Of a stretch of 64,000 nt of DNA, positions 16,843-26,600 are shown piece after piece. The stretch comes from Catenovulum agarivorans DS-2 (lineage in GTDB: Bacteria > Pseudomonadota > Gammaproteobacteria > Enterobacterales > Alteromonadaceae). The notes beneath the pieces are model-generated. The model was not told the origin of the DNA and did not search any database. It saw nothing but the letters and a program-made list of their open reading frames with translations. The position numbers and the translations under genes are program-made. The stretch's first letter is position 1; each line of letters starts with the position of its first letter. The stretch spans positions 1-64,000 of the forward strand of contig NZ_ARZY01000009.1 of assembly GCF_000568405.1 (NCBI RefSeq), written 5' to 3'.

Positions 16843-18909
16843 ATGAAGAGATTTATTGGTAAAGAAATTGGTCGTGTTTTTTTGATGTTGCCTTTGTTGG
16901 CAATACATTGTGTAAGTGCTAAAGATTATTATGTGTCACCTAACGGAAACGACAATAATGACGGTAGTGCTGCGCAGCCTTTTAAAACACTTGCTAAAGG
17001 TGTTGGTCAGCTATCAGCTGGTGATCAGCTGATCTTGAATGAAGGTACATACAGAGAAACGCTGACTATAACTAAAAGTGGTACCGAGTCGCAGCCCATT
17101 ACCATAAAATCAGCAGATAATGCACAAGTGGTGATTTCTGGTACTGAGCCTTTAAGCGGTTGGTCGTCTTATCAAAATAATATTTCTCGGGTGAGCTTAG
17201 CAGGGTTGAATAAAATAGCAGACCAAATGTATTTGCAACTCTATCACAATGGCGAATTGATGGATGTAGCGCGTTACCCAAATGATCAAGATTTAAATCG
17301 TTTTACGATAGATACCATTGAGCTTTCACAAAAAGGCACTGAGTCCAGCATAACCCATGCTGACATTCCCGATGTGGATTTAACGGGTGGTTATATTTGG
17401 TATTTGGGCGCTCATTCAGGCACAAGTTGGACACGTAAAATTACTTCATCAACTGATAACTCGTTAAATTTTGTTGCAGTAAATACCGAAAAATGGCCAT
17501 TTAGCCCACATGCGCCAGTACATTTACGTGAGGGAAATTACGGCCGCTTTTTTGTATTTGGCAAATTAGAGTTGCTTGATTATAAAAATGAATGGTTTTA
17601 TGAGCAAAGTAGCGACGAACTTTATTTACAAACCAGTGATGGGCAATTACCACAAGATAATGAGGTTGAAATAACCGCGCGTAAACACGCGATTGAATTA
17701 GCCGGTGATTATATTCGTGTTGATGGCATTGAAGTTTTTGGTGCCAATGTATTAATGGCAGGGAATAACAATCATTTTGTTAATGGCAAGATAATTCACG
17801 GCTTGCAACGTATGGGCGAGTTAGACAATACTGACGCGCAAGTCTCAGAAGGTTCAATAACTGTTTCTGGACAAAATAACCTAATTGAAAACAACCATAT
17901 TGAATTTGGTTCACTAAACGGTATTTATATTCAAGGCTGGGGTGGGCGTGGCAAAAACACCACAATTAAAAAGAATATAATTAAAAACTTTAACACTTTA
18001 GGGATTCACGCAAGCTTGATTAGAGCTACAGGTGAAGCGGCCACAATTACCCAAAATGAAATGTCCTACACAGGACGCGATGGTGTGTATTTAACTGGGG
18101 TAAATTCTGAGTTTAGTTACAACGAAATATCCCAAACCGCGCAAATAAATAACGACACAGGTATTTTTTATGTAACAGGCAACAAAGATGACAAAAATGT
18201 AGTGGTACATCATAACTGGTTTCACTCGCCAGCTCGCCGCACATATCACGACCAAAGAGTTGCAGGTATCTACTTAGATAACAACAGTAAAGGTTATATA
18301 GTTCACCACAATGTTGTATGGAACTTGCCTTGGTCAGGTATCCAGTTAAATTGGGAAAACTTTAACGACTTTATTTACCACAACACTATTTTAGATGTCG
18401 AAAAAGCTATGGGTGAATGGGTTAATGGCCATGTGCAACAAAACAATCGTGTGTGGAATAACTATTCCAATACGCCAGCTTGGTTAACTAACCCAGCATA
18501 TGATATCGACAGCAGCTTAATTTCAACCAACCAAGTGAAATACGAAGCGGATAAAACGTTAAACTTTATGCCAAACGATGATTCTGAGTTGGTGGATAAA
18601 GGCCGGCTAATTGATGGTTTAGAGCACAAATACACAGGCCCATCACCAGATATCGGTGCATATGAATTACAAGGTGTCAATTGGCGACCTGGGGTAAATG
18701 CAATATTAGATGATTGCACAACGTGTTTAAGTGACCCAAATGCGGAACCTGTGATTAAACCAACACCAGAACCAACGCCTGAGCCAAGCCCAGAGCCCAC
18801 ACCTGAAACAGAGCAGCCAGGTAGCTCTGAAGCTTCGTCGGGCGGCTCTTTAGGTGCAACATGGTTGTTGATGTTAGTTGCACTATGCAGCCGGCGTTTA
18901 GTTAAATAG
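16843..18909 (+). CDS. Surface parallel beta-helix protein with GlyGly-CTERM tail
   Basis: About 688 residues. The signal peptide (GRVFLMLPLLAIHCVSA) is followed by DYYVSPNGNDNNDGS and AAQPFKTLAKGVG, the DUF1565-type entrance of right-handed beta-helix carbohydrate-active proteins. Helix coils with repeated N-x-I and G-I/V-Y-x turns run to about residue 580 (NNLIENNHIEFGSLNGIYIQ, DGVYLTGVNSEFSYNEISQT). A Pro/Glu-rich linker (PTPEPTPEPSPEPTPE) then leads to SGGSLG, a hydrophobic helix and CSRRLVK. This is the GlyGly-CTERM pattern processed by rhombosortase on type II secretion substrates. Such helices occur in polysaccharide lyases and in GH82/GH110-like galactan hydrolases. The activity here is unknown. 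An upstream ATG at 16807 would spoil the signal peptide. Confidence 0.8.
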   Translation: MKRFIGKEIGRVFLMLPLLAIHCVSAKDYYVSPNGNDNNDGSAAQPFKTLAKGVGQLSAGDQLILNEGTYRETLTITKSGTESQPITIKSADNAQVVISGTEPLSGWSSYQNNISRVSLAGLNKIADQMYLQLYHNGELMDVARYPNDQDLNRFTIDTIELSQKGTESSITHADIPDVDLTGGYIWYLGAHSGTSWTRKITSSTDNSLNFVAVNTEKWPFSPHAPVHLREGNYGRFFVFGKLELLDYKNEWFYEQSSDELYLQTSDGQLPQDNEVEITARKHAIELAGDYIRVDGIEVFGANVLMAGNNNHFVNGKIIHGLQRMGELDNTDAQVSEGSITVSGQNNLIENNHIEFGSLNGIYIQGWGGRGKNTTIKKNIIKNFNTLGIHASLIRATGEAATITQNEMSYTGRDGVYLTGVNSEFSYNEISQTAQINNDTGIFYVTGNKDDKNVVVHHNWFHSPARRTYHDQRVAGIYLDNNSKGYIVHHNVVWNLPWSGIQLNWENFNDFIYHNTILDVEKAMGEWVNGHVQQNNRVWNNYSNTPAWLTNPAYDIDSSLISTNQVKYEADKTLNFMPNDDSELVDKGRLIDGLEHKYTGPSPDIGAYELQGVNWRPGVNAILDDCTTCLSDPNAEPVIKPTPEPTPEPSPEPTPETEQPGSSEASSGGSLGATWLLMLVALCSRRLVK

Positions 18910-18925
18910 TTGGGCTTGACGACAT

Positions 18926-18961
18926 AAAAAAATCCCTCGATTTCAGTCGAGGGATTTTTAA
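18926..18961. terminator. Bidirectional terminator between beta-helix and PEP-CTERM genes
   Basis: A perfect 13-bp inverted repeat (18928-18940 and 18947-18959) has a 6-nt loop and is flanked by A-runs on the left and T-runs on the right. It can therefore end the plus-strand beta-helix transcript and the minus-strand GH86/PEP-CTERM transcript. Confidence 0.88.
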
Positions 18962-18989
18962 GCAATTGAGATTTTAAAAGCAGTTTAAT

Positions 18990-19574
18990 TTAACAATTGC
19001 GACGTTTTAACCTAAACAGCATTAACCCGACAAAACCCAACACAGCCAAACCTGAAGGCTCAGGCACTTCTGCCGCTACTACATTAACCGAATAACTTGC
19101 TGGTGCCGTGTCATCAAAATAACCCCAAAAGTCGTATAAGCCGAAGTCAATCAGGTTAAAATTAAATACACCTGCTTGCGTTGTTTGGAAATTTAACGTA
19201 CCTAAGCTAAAGGTGTCTGTTGCATCGAACGGGCCTTCAGTGCCAAAGGTTGATAAAAAATATTCAGCTTCATCCACCGCGTATTCGCTGACAAAAGCAA
19301 ATGGATCTGCGTTGTTATAGGTTGATGGTAAGTTTGAGTCGACAAAACTAGCAACATCATTTGAGTAATCGAACCAAAGGTTTGAGTCAAACCAAATATC
19401 CAAAACGTTTGCGGCTGGGCTGCCGTCGTTAGTTTGATAAAAAAGATCAATCGATAGAGTATCACCAACTGAATATTCAGATTGACCAGAGCTGATTAAC
19501 AAACCAGCGTAGCTGTTAAAACTTAAAGTTAAACCTGCTAGTGCCGCGATTAGTAATGTTTTTAACTTCTTCAT
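18990..19574 (-). CDS. PEP-CTERM envelope protein with cohesin-like domain
   Basis: 194 residues. The signal peptide ends SFNSYA (about residue 23). Residues 24-168 have the length and strand pattern of cohesin domains: YSVGDTLSIDLFYQTN at the first strands, a long loop, then DTFSLGTLNFQTTQAGVFNF near the end. The start VGDTxxID and the late LGTLxFxxxxAG are the cohesin-like landmarks. The tail is VPEPSGLAVLGFVGLMLFRL followed by KRRNC, a PEP-CTERM exosortase sorting signal. AGGGT precedes the start. It lies 40 bp after the GH86 gene on the same strand with no terminator between, so the two are probably co-transcribed. The dockerin-like end of that enzyme makes this protein its candidate anchor, which is inference. 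Confidence 0.8.
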   Translation of the reverse strand: MKKLKTLLIAALAGLTLSFNSYAGLLISSGQSEYSVGDTLSIDLFYQTNDGSPAANVLDIWFDSNLWFDYSNDVASFVDSNLPSTYNNADPFAFVSEYAVDEAEYFLSTFGTEGPFDATDTFSLGTLNFQTTQAGVFNFNLIDFGLYDFWGYFDDTAPASYSVNVVAAEVPEPSGLAVLGFVGLMLFRLKRRNC

Positions 19575-19614
19575 AATAGTACCCTAATGTAATGAATCAA
19601 AAATAGCCGATAGA

Positions 19615-22600
19615 TTATTCAGCGCAGCGTGGGCGTGTGCACAAATTGCGTAACCTGCTGACATCACTTTGATGCACTTTGCCGTCGCCATTAAAGTCAA
19701 ACTCAGGTCGAATCAAGCTTGGGTTACGTAGTGCGCGAACAAAGAAAGAGATATCTTTGCGGTCAATATCTTGGTCACCATCAAAATCGCCCAATACGCC
19801 ATAAACTGCGTCAAACGGGAAGGTATCTGTCGCGTCTGGTGTGCCGTCATTGTCGTCATCGGTATCGAGCAAATCGCCAATACCGTCGTTGTCAAAGTCG
19901 CTATCAATATTTAACCTTGCAATACCGTTGTTATAGGTTTGCCCATTAGACGAGGCAAATTGAACGTATAGGAAATAAAAGTTTCCTGCTGGTAACTGGT
20001 GGGTTGGAGTTAATCCTCCTAGTGGGATTGATACAGTTGAGCTAACTGTTTGTTCGCCAATTACTGAGCTGTCGTACACGATTACGTCTTTAACCACAGT
20101 CCAGTTAGGGCGCAATTCTCGTAAAAATACTTTAACGCCGCCCAGTTTTTCGCTAATAACATTGCCCGAGCCTGCTTCTATATTGGTGGTTAAATCCATT
20201 GAACCAGAGGTTAGATATGTGGTACTGCTATATTTTGTAGGGTCATCAAAGGTTACTGATGGCGCTATAGATGGCTCAATAATTTCGATAGGTGATACTC
20301 CACCAATTGAATAGTTGTTACCATCTGAACTATTAAATCTAGCCCATAAAAAGTAGAACTGAGAAGTTGGTAAATCGGCGGTCGGAGTTAATCCTGCTAG
20401 CGATAAGTTTGCGGTAGCTTGACCATTCTGCTGACCAATTGCATCAGCAGAGCTAATGGTCACATCTTGCAATACTTGCCAACTACCAGTGGATGTATCA
20501 ATTAAGCGCAAAAAGAACTGAACGCCACCAAATTGGTTGGTTACGGTTTCACCGGTACCAGCCTCAAAATTCACGGTTACAGGAAGGGTTGAATTAGCAA
20601 CATACGAACTTGTTTGATAAATGCTTGGGTCATCTAAACTAAGCATCGCAGGCACAACATTTGGATCAGGTTTGATGTTCAGCCGAGCTAGTTGCACTGT
20701 TTTAGTAACGCCTTCGGTGTTGGCAAAACGGATGAATAAAAAGTAAAAGTTGCCTTCTGGTAAGTTTTCAGTCGCTGTTACGCCATGCAGTGGAATATTA
20801 ACACTTGAAGTACCGCGTTGTTGGCCAACCGCCGAGTAGTCAGTCACGGCAATATCTTTAACAACCTGCCAGCTTGATGTGAGCTCTCGTAACAAATATT
20901 GAACACCACCAAATTTATCTGAAACGGTTGAACCAGTGCCTGCTTCAAAATGTGTTGTAACATCTAACGTTTCACCTGCTGTGTACTCGGCTGTTCTATA
21001 TTTATTGATGTCGTCAAAACTAAACGAAGCTTCTGCGGGTTGTTCAACTGTAATAGTGCTTTGAGCTGTTAATCCGCCCTCAACTGAAGTTGCAGTGACA
21101 ATGACTTGCCCTGGGTTTAGTGCTGTCAACAGCCCGTCGCTTGAAATGCTAGCAACCGCTGGGTTATCAACGCTAAAAGTGACTTGGGTGTTGTTTGCAA
21201 AAAATGGTAGTGCTGTGCCTTCAATTTGCACGGTTTCGCCAGTGGCTAAGAAGTGACCATGGTGCGAAATTGCAACGCCTGTTACTGCTGATGTTTTCGC
21301 GCGAATGTCAGCACTAAAGTTCATTACTTGCAATACCGCGCTACTTACACGGCCGCCATCATCGTTAAATTTTACCTCAAGCGTATTTTCTTCAGTTAAT
21401 AAATTGTAAGGTACCGGAATTTCTAACAAGCTAAAAAAAGCAGGGCGGTTTTGTTGATCGTCACCACTAAAGTTAGTTGGCACATCAATTTGCACACCGT
21501 TTACTTTCACAATCGGTTGGCGGCTTTTGTCTAAGTCTCTACCAATACCCAGCCTTAAAGTTGCATCACCATATTGGCTAGTTACAACGTCATTAATGTT
21601 AAATTGAATGCTTTGGTTAGCAATAATTTGTTGGTTGTAGCTTTGTGCATAGTATTTGTTCTCCTCGGCTGTTTGGTTAATAGCCAAGGCACTATCAAAG
21701 GTATATTCAATAATTGCCGTTGCTTCAGTGTCGAGCGTGAAGGATTCAAGTGAGGTGCTTTGAGTCGTTTCGTCTAATACAACCTTGCCACCGCTTAAAT
21801 GTAAGTGCTTGACCTTAATTTGGCTAATGTTGTTATCATTTTCACCAAATAGATTTAAATAAACAGTTTCTGGCGAATAGTTTAAGTTACTTAAAATAAC
21901 GTAAGCTTTGTTGTCATTTACATATGTGTCAATTAAAACATCAGGGTTGGTGGTACGAGATTCTACACGTGTGCCCTCCACATCAGACCATAGCTCGTAG
22001 AATTTAACTACATCTGAGAATACCCAATCGCCCGACAAACCATCAGCGTTTTCGTTTTCTTGGCGCAATAAACGCCAATTGTATGGTATGCCATCGGCAG
22101 TACCCCAAATCGCTTTTACATTAATAAATGGAATTGATTTTAAAATTAAGTTAGGTCGGTCCATCTGTGACAATAACAAAGGGCTAATGGCTTTTATTGA
22201 TTGCCAATCTCGGTACGAGCTCCAATAATTTTTCTCTAATTTATGATCACGCCCAGCATATTCAGAAATGACCAAAGGCTTCACTTCACCTAAACGCAGT
22301 GCACTGTAATGCTCCATCATGTCAAAAGTGGCTTCTAAACGGCCGCCTTTAAAGTTCACTTTGCCATCGTTGCCTAAGTTATTGAAGTCGTAAATATGGA
22401 TGGAAAAGAAATCCATATATTCGCCGCTGGTGTCCATAAACAGCTTCATGCGTTCATCCCAGCGGGCAAAATCTCGCTCTTCAAAAATAGGGAAGGCAGT
22501 TGTATAACCACCAATCAGAGTTGAATCGTTAAATTTTCGAACCGCCGTAGCGACATCATTGTGGTACTCAAACACCTCAAGTGGTGTTACATGTGAGTCA

Positions 22601-23238
22601 GCTTCGCCATCTATTAATTCATATAAAGGCTCATTTAATACTTCAAATAGTTTTGGCCGTGCTTGGCCCATGCTCGGGTCTTCACCGTCATTACGATAAA
22701 ACTCATTTAAAAAGTGACCAACATATTCGCCAATAGCGTCAGCTCCAGCAATTTCCCAGCCTTCTTTGCCACAACAGGGTTTTGTCGAGCGGCCCAACCA
22801 GAAGCTGCTGGTTTGTCCACCCACCATAACATCGTTGTGATCGTCAAATTGATGTCGGTCTGCTAACTGCTTACCGTAAGCATTTATTCTAGCTTGCTTA
22901 CCTTTAGTAGCCATGTATGTGGGGTCAACATAGCCAGGACGTTCAGGATCTTCTGTTGCTTGGTTTAAATTCCACATAATAGAGCCATTGTCACGGCCAA
23001 AATAAACGTTTAGCTCGTCCATCATGTATTGAAGTTTTTCTTCTTCGCCTGTCCAACCGCTTTCAGAAAGGGTTGCGTGTAGTGTTATAAACTTTTTACG
23101 GTCAAACTCTGCAACCCCGCCTACAGAGTGCTGCACGTTTAAATTGATATCGGTTTGTGTTTGCGCAAATGTTTCAGCCGACATGGATAACAGCAAGCCA
23201 GTTGTTATTGCCAGCGCTTTAGTGCGGTAATAAGTCAT
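19615..23238 (-). CDS. Multidomain GH86 beta-agarase / beta-porphyranase
   Basis: 1207 residues with a signal peptide (LAITTGLLLSMSAETFA). Residues about 25-655 are a GH86 (beta/alpha)8 catalytic domain plus beta domains. The probable acid/base Glu is in FEVLNEPLYE (near residue 200) and the nucleophile in PLVISEYAGRDH (near 325). Family members cut agarose or porphyran inside the chain. Next come a BIG2-type Ig module (about 655-735) and three tandem repeats of about 120 residues (about 737-1110) sharing FGGVQ, FEAGTG and NFYFL motifs. A thrombospondin type 3-like Asp-rich stretch (DFDNDGIGD, DTDDDNDGTPD) follows, then two dockerin-like loops (GDFDGDQDIDRKD, DFNGDGKVHQSD), ending CTRPRCAE. 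Agar versus porphyran preference cannot be told from sequence. Confidence 0.9.
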   Translation of the reverse strand: MTYYRTKALAITTGLLLSMSAETFAQTQTDINLNVQHSVGGVAEFDRKKFITLHATLSESGWTGEEEKLQYMMDELNVYFGRDNGSIMWNLNQATEDPERPGYVDPTYMATKGKQARINAYGKQLADRHQFDDHNDVMVGGQTSSFWLGRSTKPCCGKEGWEIAGADAIGEYVGHFLNEFYRNDGEDPSMGQARPKLFEVLNEPLYELIDGEADSHVTPLEVFEYHNDVATAVRKFNDSTLIGGYTTAFPIFEERDFARWDERMKLFMDTSGEYMDFFSIHIYDFNNLGNDGKVNFKGGRLEATFDMMEHYSALRLGEVKPLVISEYAGRDHKLEKNYWSSYRDWQSIKAISPLLLSQMDRPNLILKSIPFINVKAIWGTADGIPYNWRLLRQENENADGLSGDWVFSDVVKFYELWSDVEGTRVESRTTNPDVLIDTYVNDNKAYVILSNLNYSPETVYLNLFGENDNNISQIKVKHLHLSGGKVVLDETTQSTSLESFTLDTEATAIIEYTFDSALAINQTAEENKYYAQSYNQQIIANQSIQFNINDVVTSQYGDATLRLGIGRDLDKSRQPIVKVNGVQIDVPTNFSGDDQQNRPAFFSLLEIPVPYNLLTEENTLEVKFNDDGGRVSSAVLQVMNFSADIRAKTSAVTGVAISHHGHFLATGETVQIEGTALPFFANNTQVTFSVDNPAVASISSDGLLTALNPGQVIVTATSVEGGLTAQSTITVEQPAEASFSFDDINKYRTAEYTAGETLDVTTHFEAGTGSTVSDKFGGVQYLLRELTSSWQVVKDIAVTDYSAVGQQRGTSSVNIPLHGVTATENLPEGNFYFLFIRFANTEGVTKTVQLARLNIKPDPNVVPAMLSLDDPSIYQTSSYVANSTLPVTVNFEAGTGETVTNQFGGVQFFLRLIDTSTGSWQVLQDVTISSADAIGQQNGQATANLSLAGLTPTADLPTSQFYFLWARFNSSDGNNYSIGGVSPIEIIEPSIAPSVTFDDPTKYSSTTYLTSGSMDLTTNIEAGSGNVISEKLGGVKVFLRELRPNWTVVKDVIVYDSSVIGEQTVSSTVSIPLGGLTPTHQLPAGNFYFLYVQFASSNGQTYNNGIARLNIDSDFDNDGIGDLLDTDDDNDGTPDATDTFPFDAVYGVLGDFDGDQDIDRKDISFFVRALRNPSLIRPEFDFNGDGKVHQSDVSRLRNLCTRPRCAE
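19912..21030 (-). repeat. Three tandem ~120-residue modules in the GH86 protein
   Basis: The modules begin FSFDDINKY, LSLDDPSIY and VTFDDPTKY, and each carries a FEAGTG/IEAGSG segment, FGGVQ/LGGVK, a WQVV/WTVV strand and a GNFYFL/SQFYFL strand. They are diverged copies about 40% alike by eye. Spacer or carbohydrate-binding roles are possible. I cannot name a family. Confidence 0.7.
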
Positions 23239-23644
23239 ATTTTTAACCTGTTATTTTACGTATGGTTTATTGTTAACATTTATCAGTGATGCATTTTACA
23301 TCATTGTTGAGGTGGGTCAATTTTTGTTTTCACATAAATTTTACATTGAATGTGCGCTTGCTTAGCTTTGAATGAGGTGGTTAGCCCAGTGGTAATAGGG
23401 TTTTTGTATGGTTTATATTGTTGATTTATAAAAATATGCTTTGGGTGTTAAAAAAGTTTTATAAAAACTTGTGTTTCTATTTTAGTCTTTGTTTGAAACT
23501 TTTTGATGTTTTTGTTGGTGTGAATTGTTGACAAAAGACATTTCTCTGTGCAACTATTAACTTCGTGATAACAAAGTGACTTGTAATCACCCAATGGGAA
23601 AACGATAAACACATTTACTACATTAAATTTTTGGAGGTTGCTTT
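23239..23644. promoter_or_regulatory. 405-bp divergent control region of GH86 and TonB-receptor genes
   Basis: AT-rich region between divergent starts. It contains ATTGTTAACATT at 23269-23280 (one mismatch from the palindrome before the sulfatase at 6656) and two copies of TATGGTTTAT (23261-23270 and 23407 onward, the second partly diverged). A TTGACA at 23528-23533 could be a -35 box for the receptor gene, but its -10 is not clear. A GGAGG ribosome site precedes the receptor ATG. Confidence 0.5.
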
Positions 23645-26600
23645 ATGGCGACTCAATTTAAGTTTAAACCTATAGTGCTGATGATGGCCTCGGCACTAAC
23701 TGCTAGCCAAATGGCTTATGCAGCTGAAGCAGAAGATGAAAAGAAAAAGAAGAAAGATGACGCTGAACCAGAGGTAATTGAGGTAACTGGTTACCGCGGC
23801 AGTGTTTTAAAATCAATGTTTGAAAAAAGAAATACTTCGAATGTTTCAGATTCAATTTTTGCTGAGGATATTGGGAAATCAACAGACCAAAATATTGCTG
23901 ATGCACTATCGCGTGTAACAGGTATTTCTATTCAAACAGAAGGTGGTGAGGGTACTAAGGTTTCAGTGCGCGGTACTAGTCCAGATCAAAACGTAATTAC
24001 TTTAAATGGTGTGCAGTTAACCAGTGCAAGTGATAACCAAGGTGTTGACCTTTCAGCTTTTTCATCTGATATTCTTTCAAAAATTACCGTTGTTAAAACA
24101 GCCAGTGCTGATCATGACGAGGGGTCACTAGGCGCAACAATTAACCTTGAAACTGGTAAGCCGCTTAACCGTAAAAATAACGTACGTAGTATAACTCTTC
24201 AAGGAAGATACAACGAATTATCGGAAGAGTCGGACTATAAATTGTCAGGTTCAATTTCAGATAAGTTCTTTGATGATACATTCGGGGTTGCAGCAACTCT
24301 ATTTAAAGAAACGCAAGCATTTCGTTCTGATCGATTTATCGTTGGAGACAATCAATATCAAGCTGTTCAGTTTCCTTTAGCTTCTGATCAAGATGGCAAT
24401 GTACTAACCGATACTTACGCTATAGTTCGTGGCCAGGCACAGTATTCAATGTTGCAAAATACACGCGACCGCCAAGGTGGTAACTTTGTTTTTCAATGGT
24501 TGCCTACAGATTCAACTAATGTATTGGTTGACTTCAACTATAGTAAACAAACCCTAGTAAATGATGATTTAGCCATTGCGACTCGCACGCGCGCAGATAC
24601 TCCTTTACTTGAGGCGGGAATTAATCATGACGCCATTCAATCGCTTGATAAAGCAGCTAAATTTAGCGATCCAGCATTAGATTGGATTCAAATTAATACT
24701 GATACTAACACTGTAGATAAATTTGTTAATCGATTCGGTGATGGTGGTTATAATCGTTCGGAAGGTGTTAAAGATATTGTCAATAAGTCTGGTGGTATTC
24801 AAATTGAGCAGTTAATTACAGACGATTTAAAAATGGATTTTAAAGTTAATTATTCTGAAACTGTTGAACACCCAGGTCCTTCAAGTTTTATTACTATGCA
24901 AGGTTTCCAAATTCCACAGTCAAGGCTGGCACTCGCTGGTGAATATGGCACAGTCGGCGGTATTCAACCAGTAGGTTACGACTGTAGAGGCAAATCTAAT
25001 GGTGTTTGTGAGCTTGAATTTGGTAACGGTTTAATTGTACATAACGACCCTGATACTAACTTTGATAATGACGTAATAACTGGTTTTAACCCTGATGATC
25101 GCGCAGCAACCAACATTGGTTTTATGGGCCGTACGGTTCGAAAAATAGAAGATACTTACAAAGGTGCATCGCTAGATTTTGATTGGGATGTTGATTTTGG
25201 TCCATTAGTTAAAGTTGAATTTGGCGCAAAGGCTAACAAACGTACAAAATTTGTTGATAATCAACAAGGAAAATTTGACAACGTAACCCAAGCAAACACA
25301 GTTCCTGTATTTGACAACGACGGTAATTATGTCACTGATAAAATTATCAAAGCTGGTGGATCTGTTACTGAAATTTTAGGTTCTGAAATTGCGAGTACAG
25401 ATAGCTTCCCTTACAACGACTTTATGGACGGTTTAGGAGTCAGTCGAAATGCAGCTACTGATGGCTGGCCTATGATTGATTCAACTTTAGCATTTGAGCG
25501 CGCTCTAGGTTCAGCAAATGCAGCATTAACTATTAACAATTCGCAAACGCGTGAAATGGATATTGAAACTCAAGCTGCTTATCTTAAACTCAATTTTTCA
25601 GCTATAGATGATAGATTAACTGCAGACCTTGGTGTTAGATACGTAAAAGACGTTGTTAATACTTGGGGATATTCAGGTGCAACCTATCAAACTGATCCTC
25701 AATTGTTACATCGTATATTCGACCCTTTTTATGCATTGCAGTTACGTAACAGCGCAAACCCATTATGTCATGGTCAACCAACTGCAAATACAGGCCCATA
25801 TGAGTTAGCCGACGGTTATACGACTGCAGATGGACAAACTTCAATTGAATATCCATCAACTACCCCAGGTAGAGAATACTCGTATGCGCGTGTAGATGGA
25901 CATGGTTGGTATAACAATGGTACCCCAGATGATCGTAGTGATGATTTGCCACTGAAAAAATTAACTGAAACCAATGGTTTGTGTTACGACCCTTATACGG
26001 ATATGTATCAAGGTTTTGCTGTTAATGCGCAAGGTCAGCCAAATGTTGGTTGGGTAACTTTTGCTCGACATTCAGATATTAGTACTTCAACTAACTATCA
26101 TATGTTCACCGAAGAGCACTTAAATGCTAATAACCCAGATGTAGTGCGTGAACGTCGCGATATCCAAAACTTTAGAACTACTGGTGAAAACGATTATGAC
26201 ATGGTATTACCTAGTTTAAATCTAAACTTCGCAGTGACTGAAGACTTGATCGCTCGTTTTGCAGTATCTAAAACTATGTCTCGTCCAAAAATCGACAGTT
26301 TAAAACCGGGCTTTACCGTTAATGAATCTGTGTGGGGAACTCGTACGGGTAACAAGATATCTTTAAGCAATCCAAAACTATTACCTTTGGAATCTAAAAA
26401 TTTAGATTTATCGATAGAGTGGTACTTCAATAAGACAGGTATGTTAGGCGCTGCATTCTTCTATAAAGATATGTCGAACTTTGAAGCTCCGATTGATTAT
26501 AAATCACTTATGGATGATTTACGCATCGCTAACCTTGATGGATATAACTTAGACAATCTGATCAAAACTGAAGAACAGGTTGTAAACGAGTTTGCAACTG

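Noticed and set aside
18462-18965. 167-codon antisense frame over the beta-helix tail
   Set aside because: It repeats the Pro/Glu linker in reverse and has no family match.
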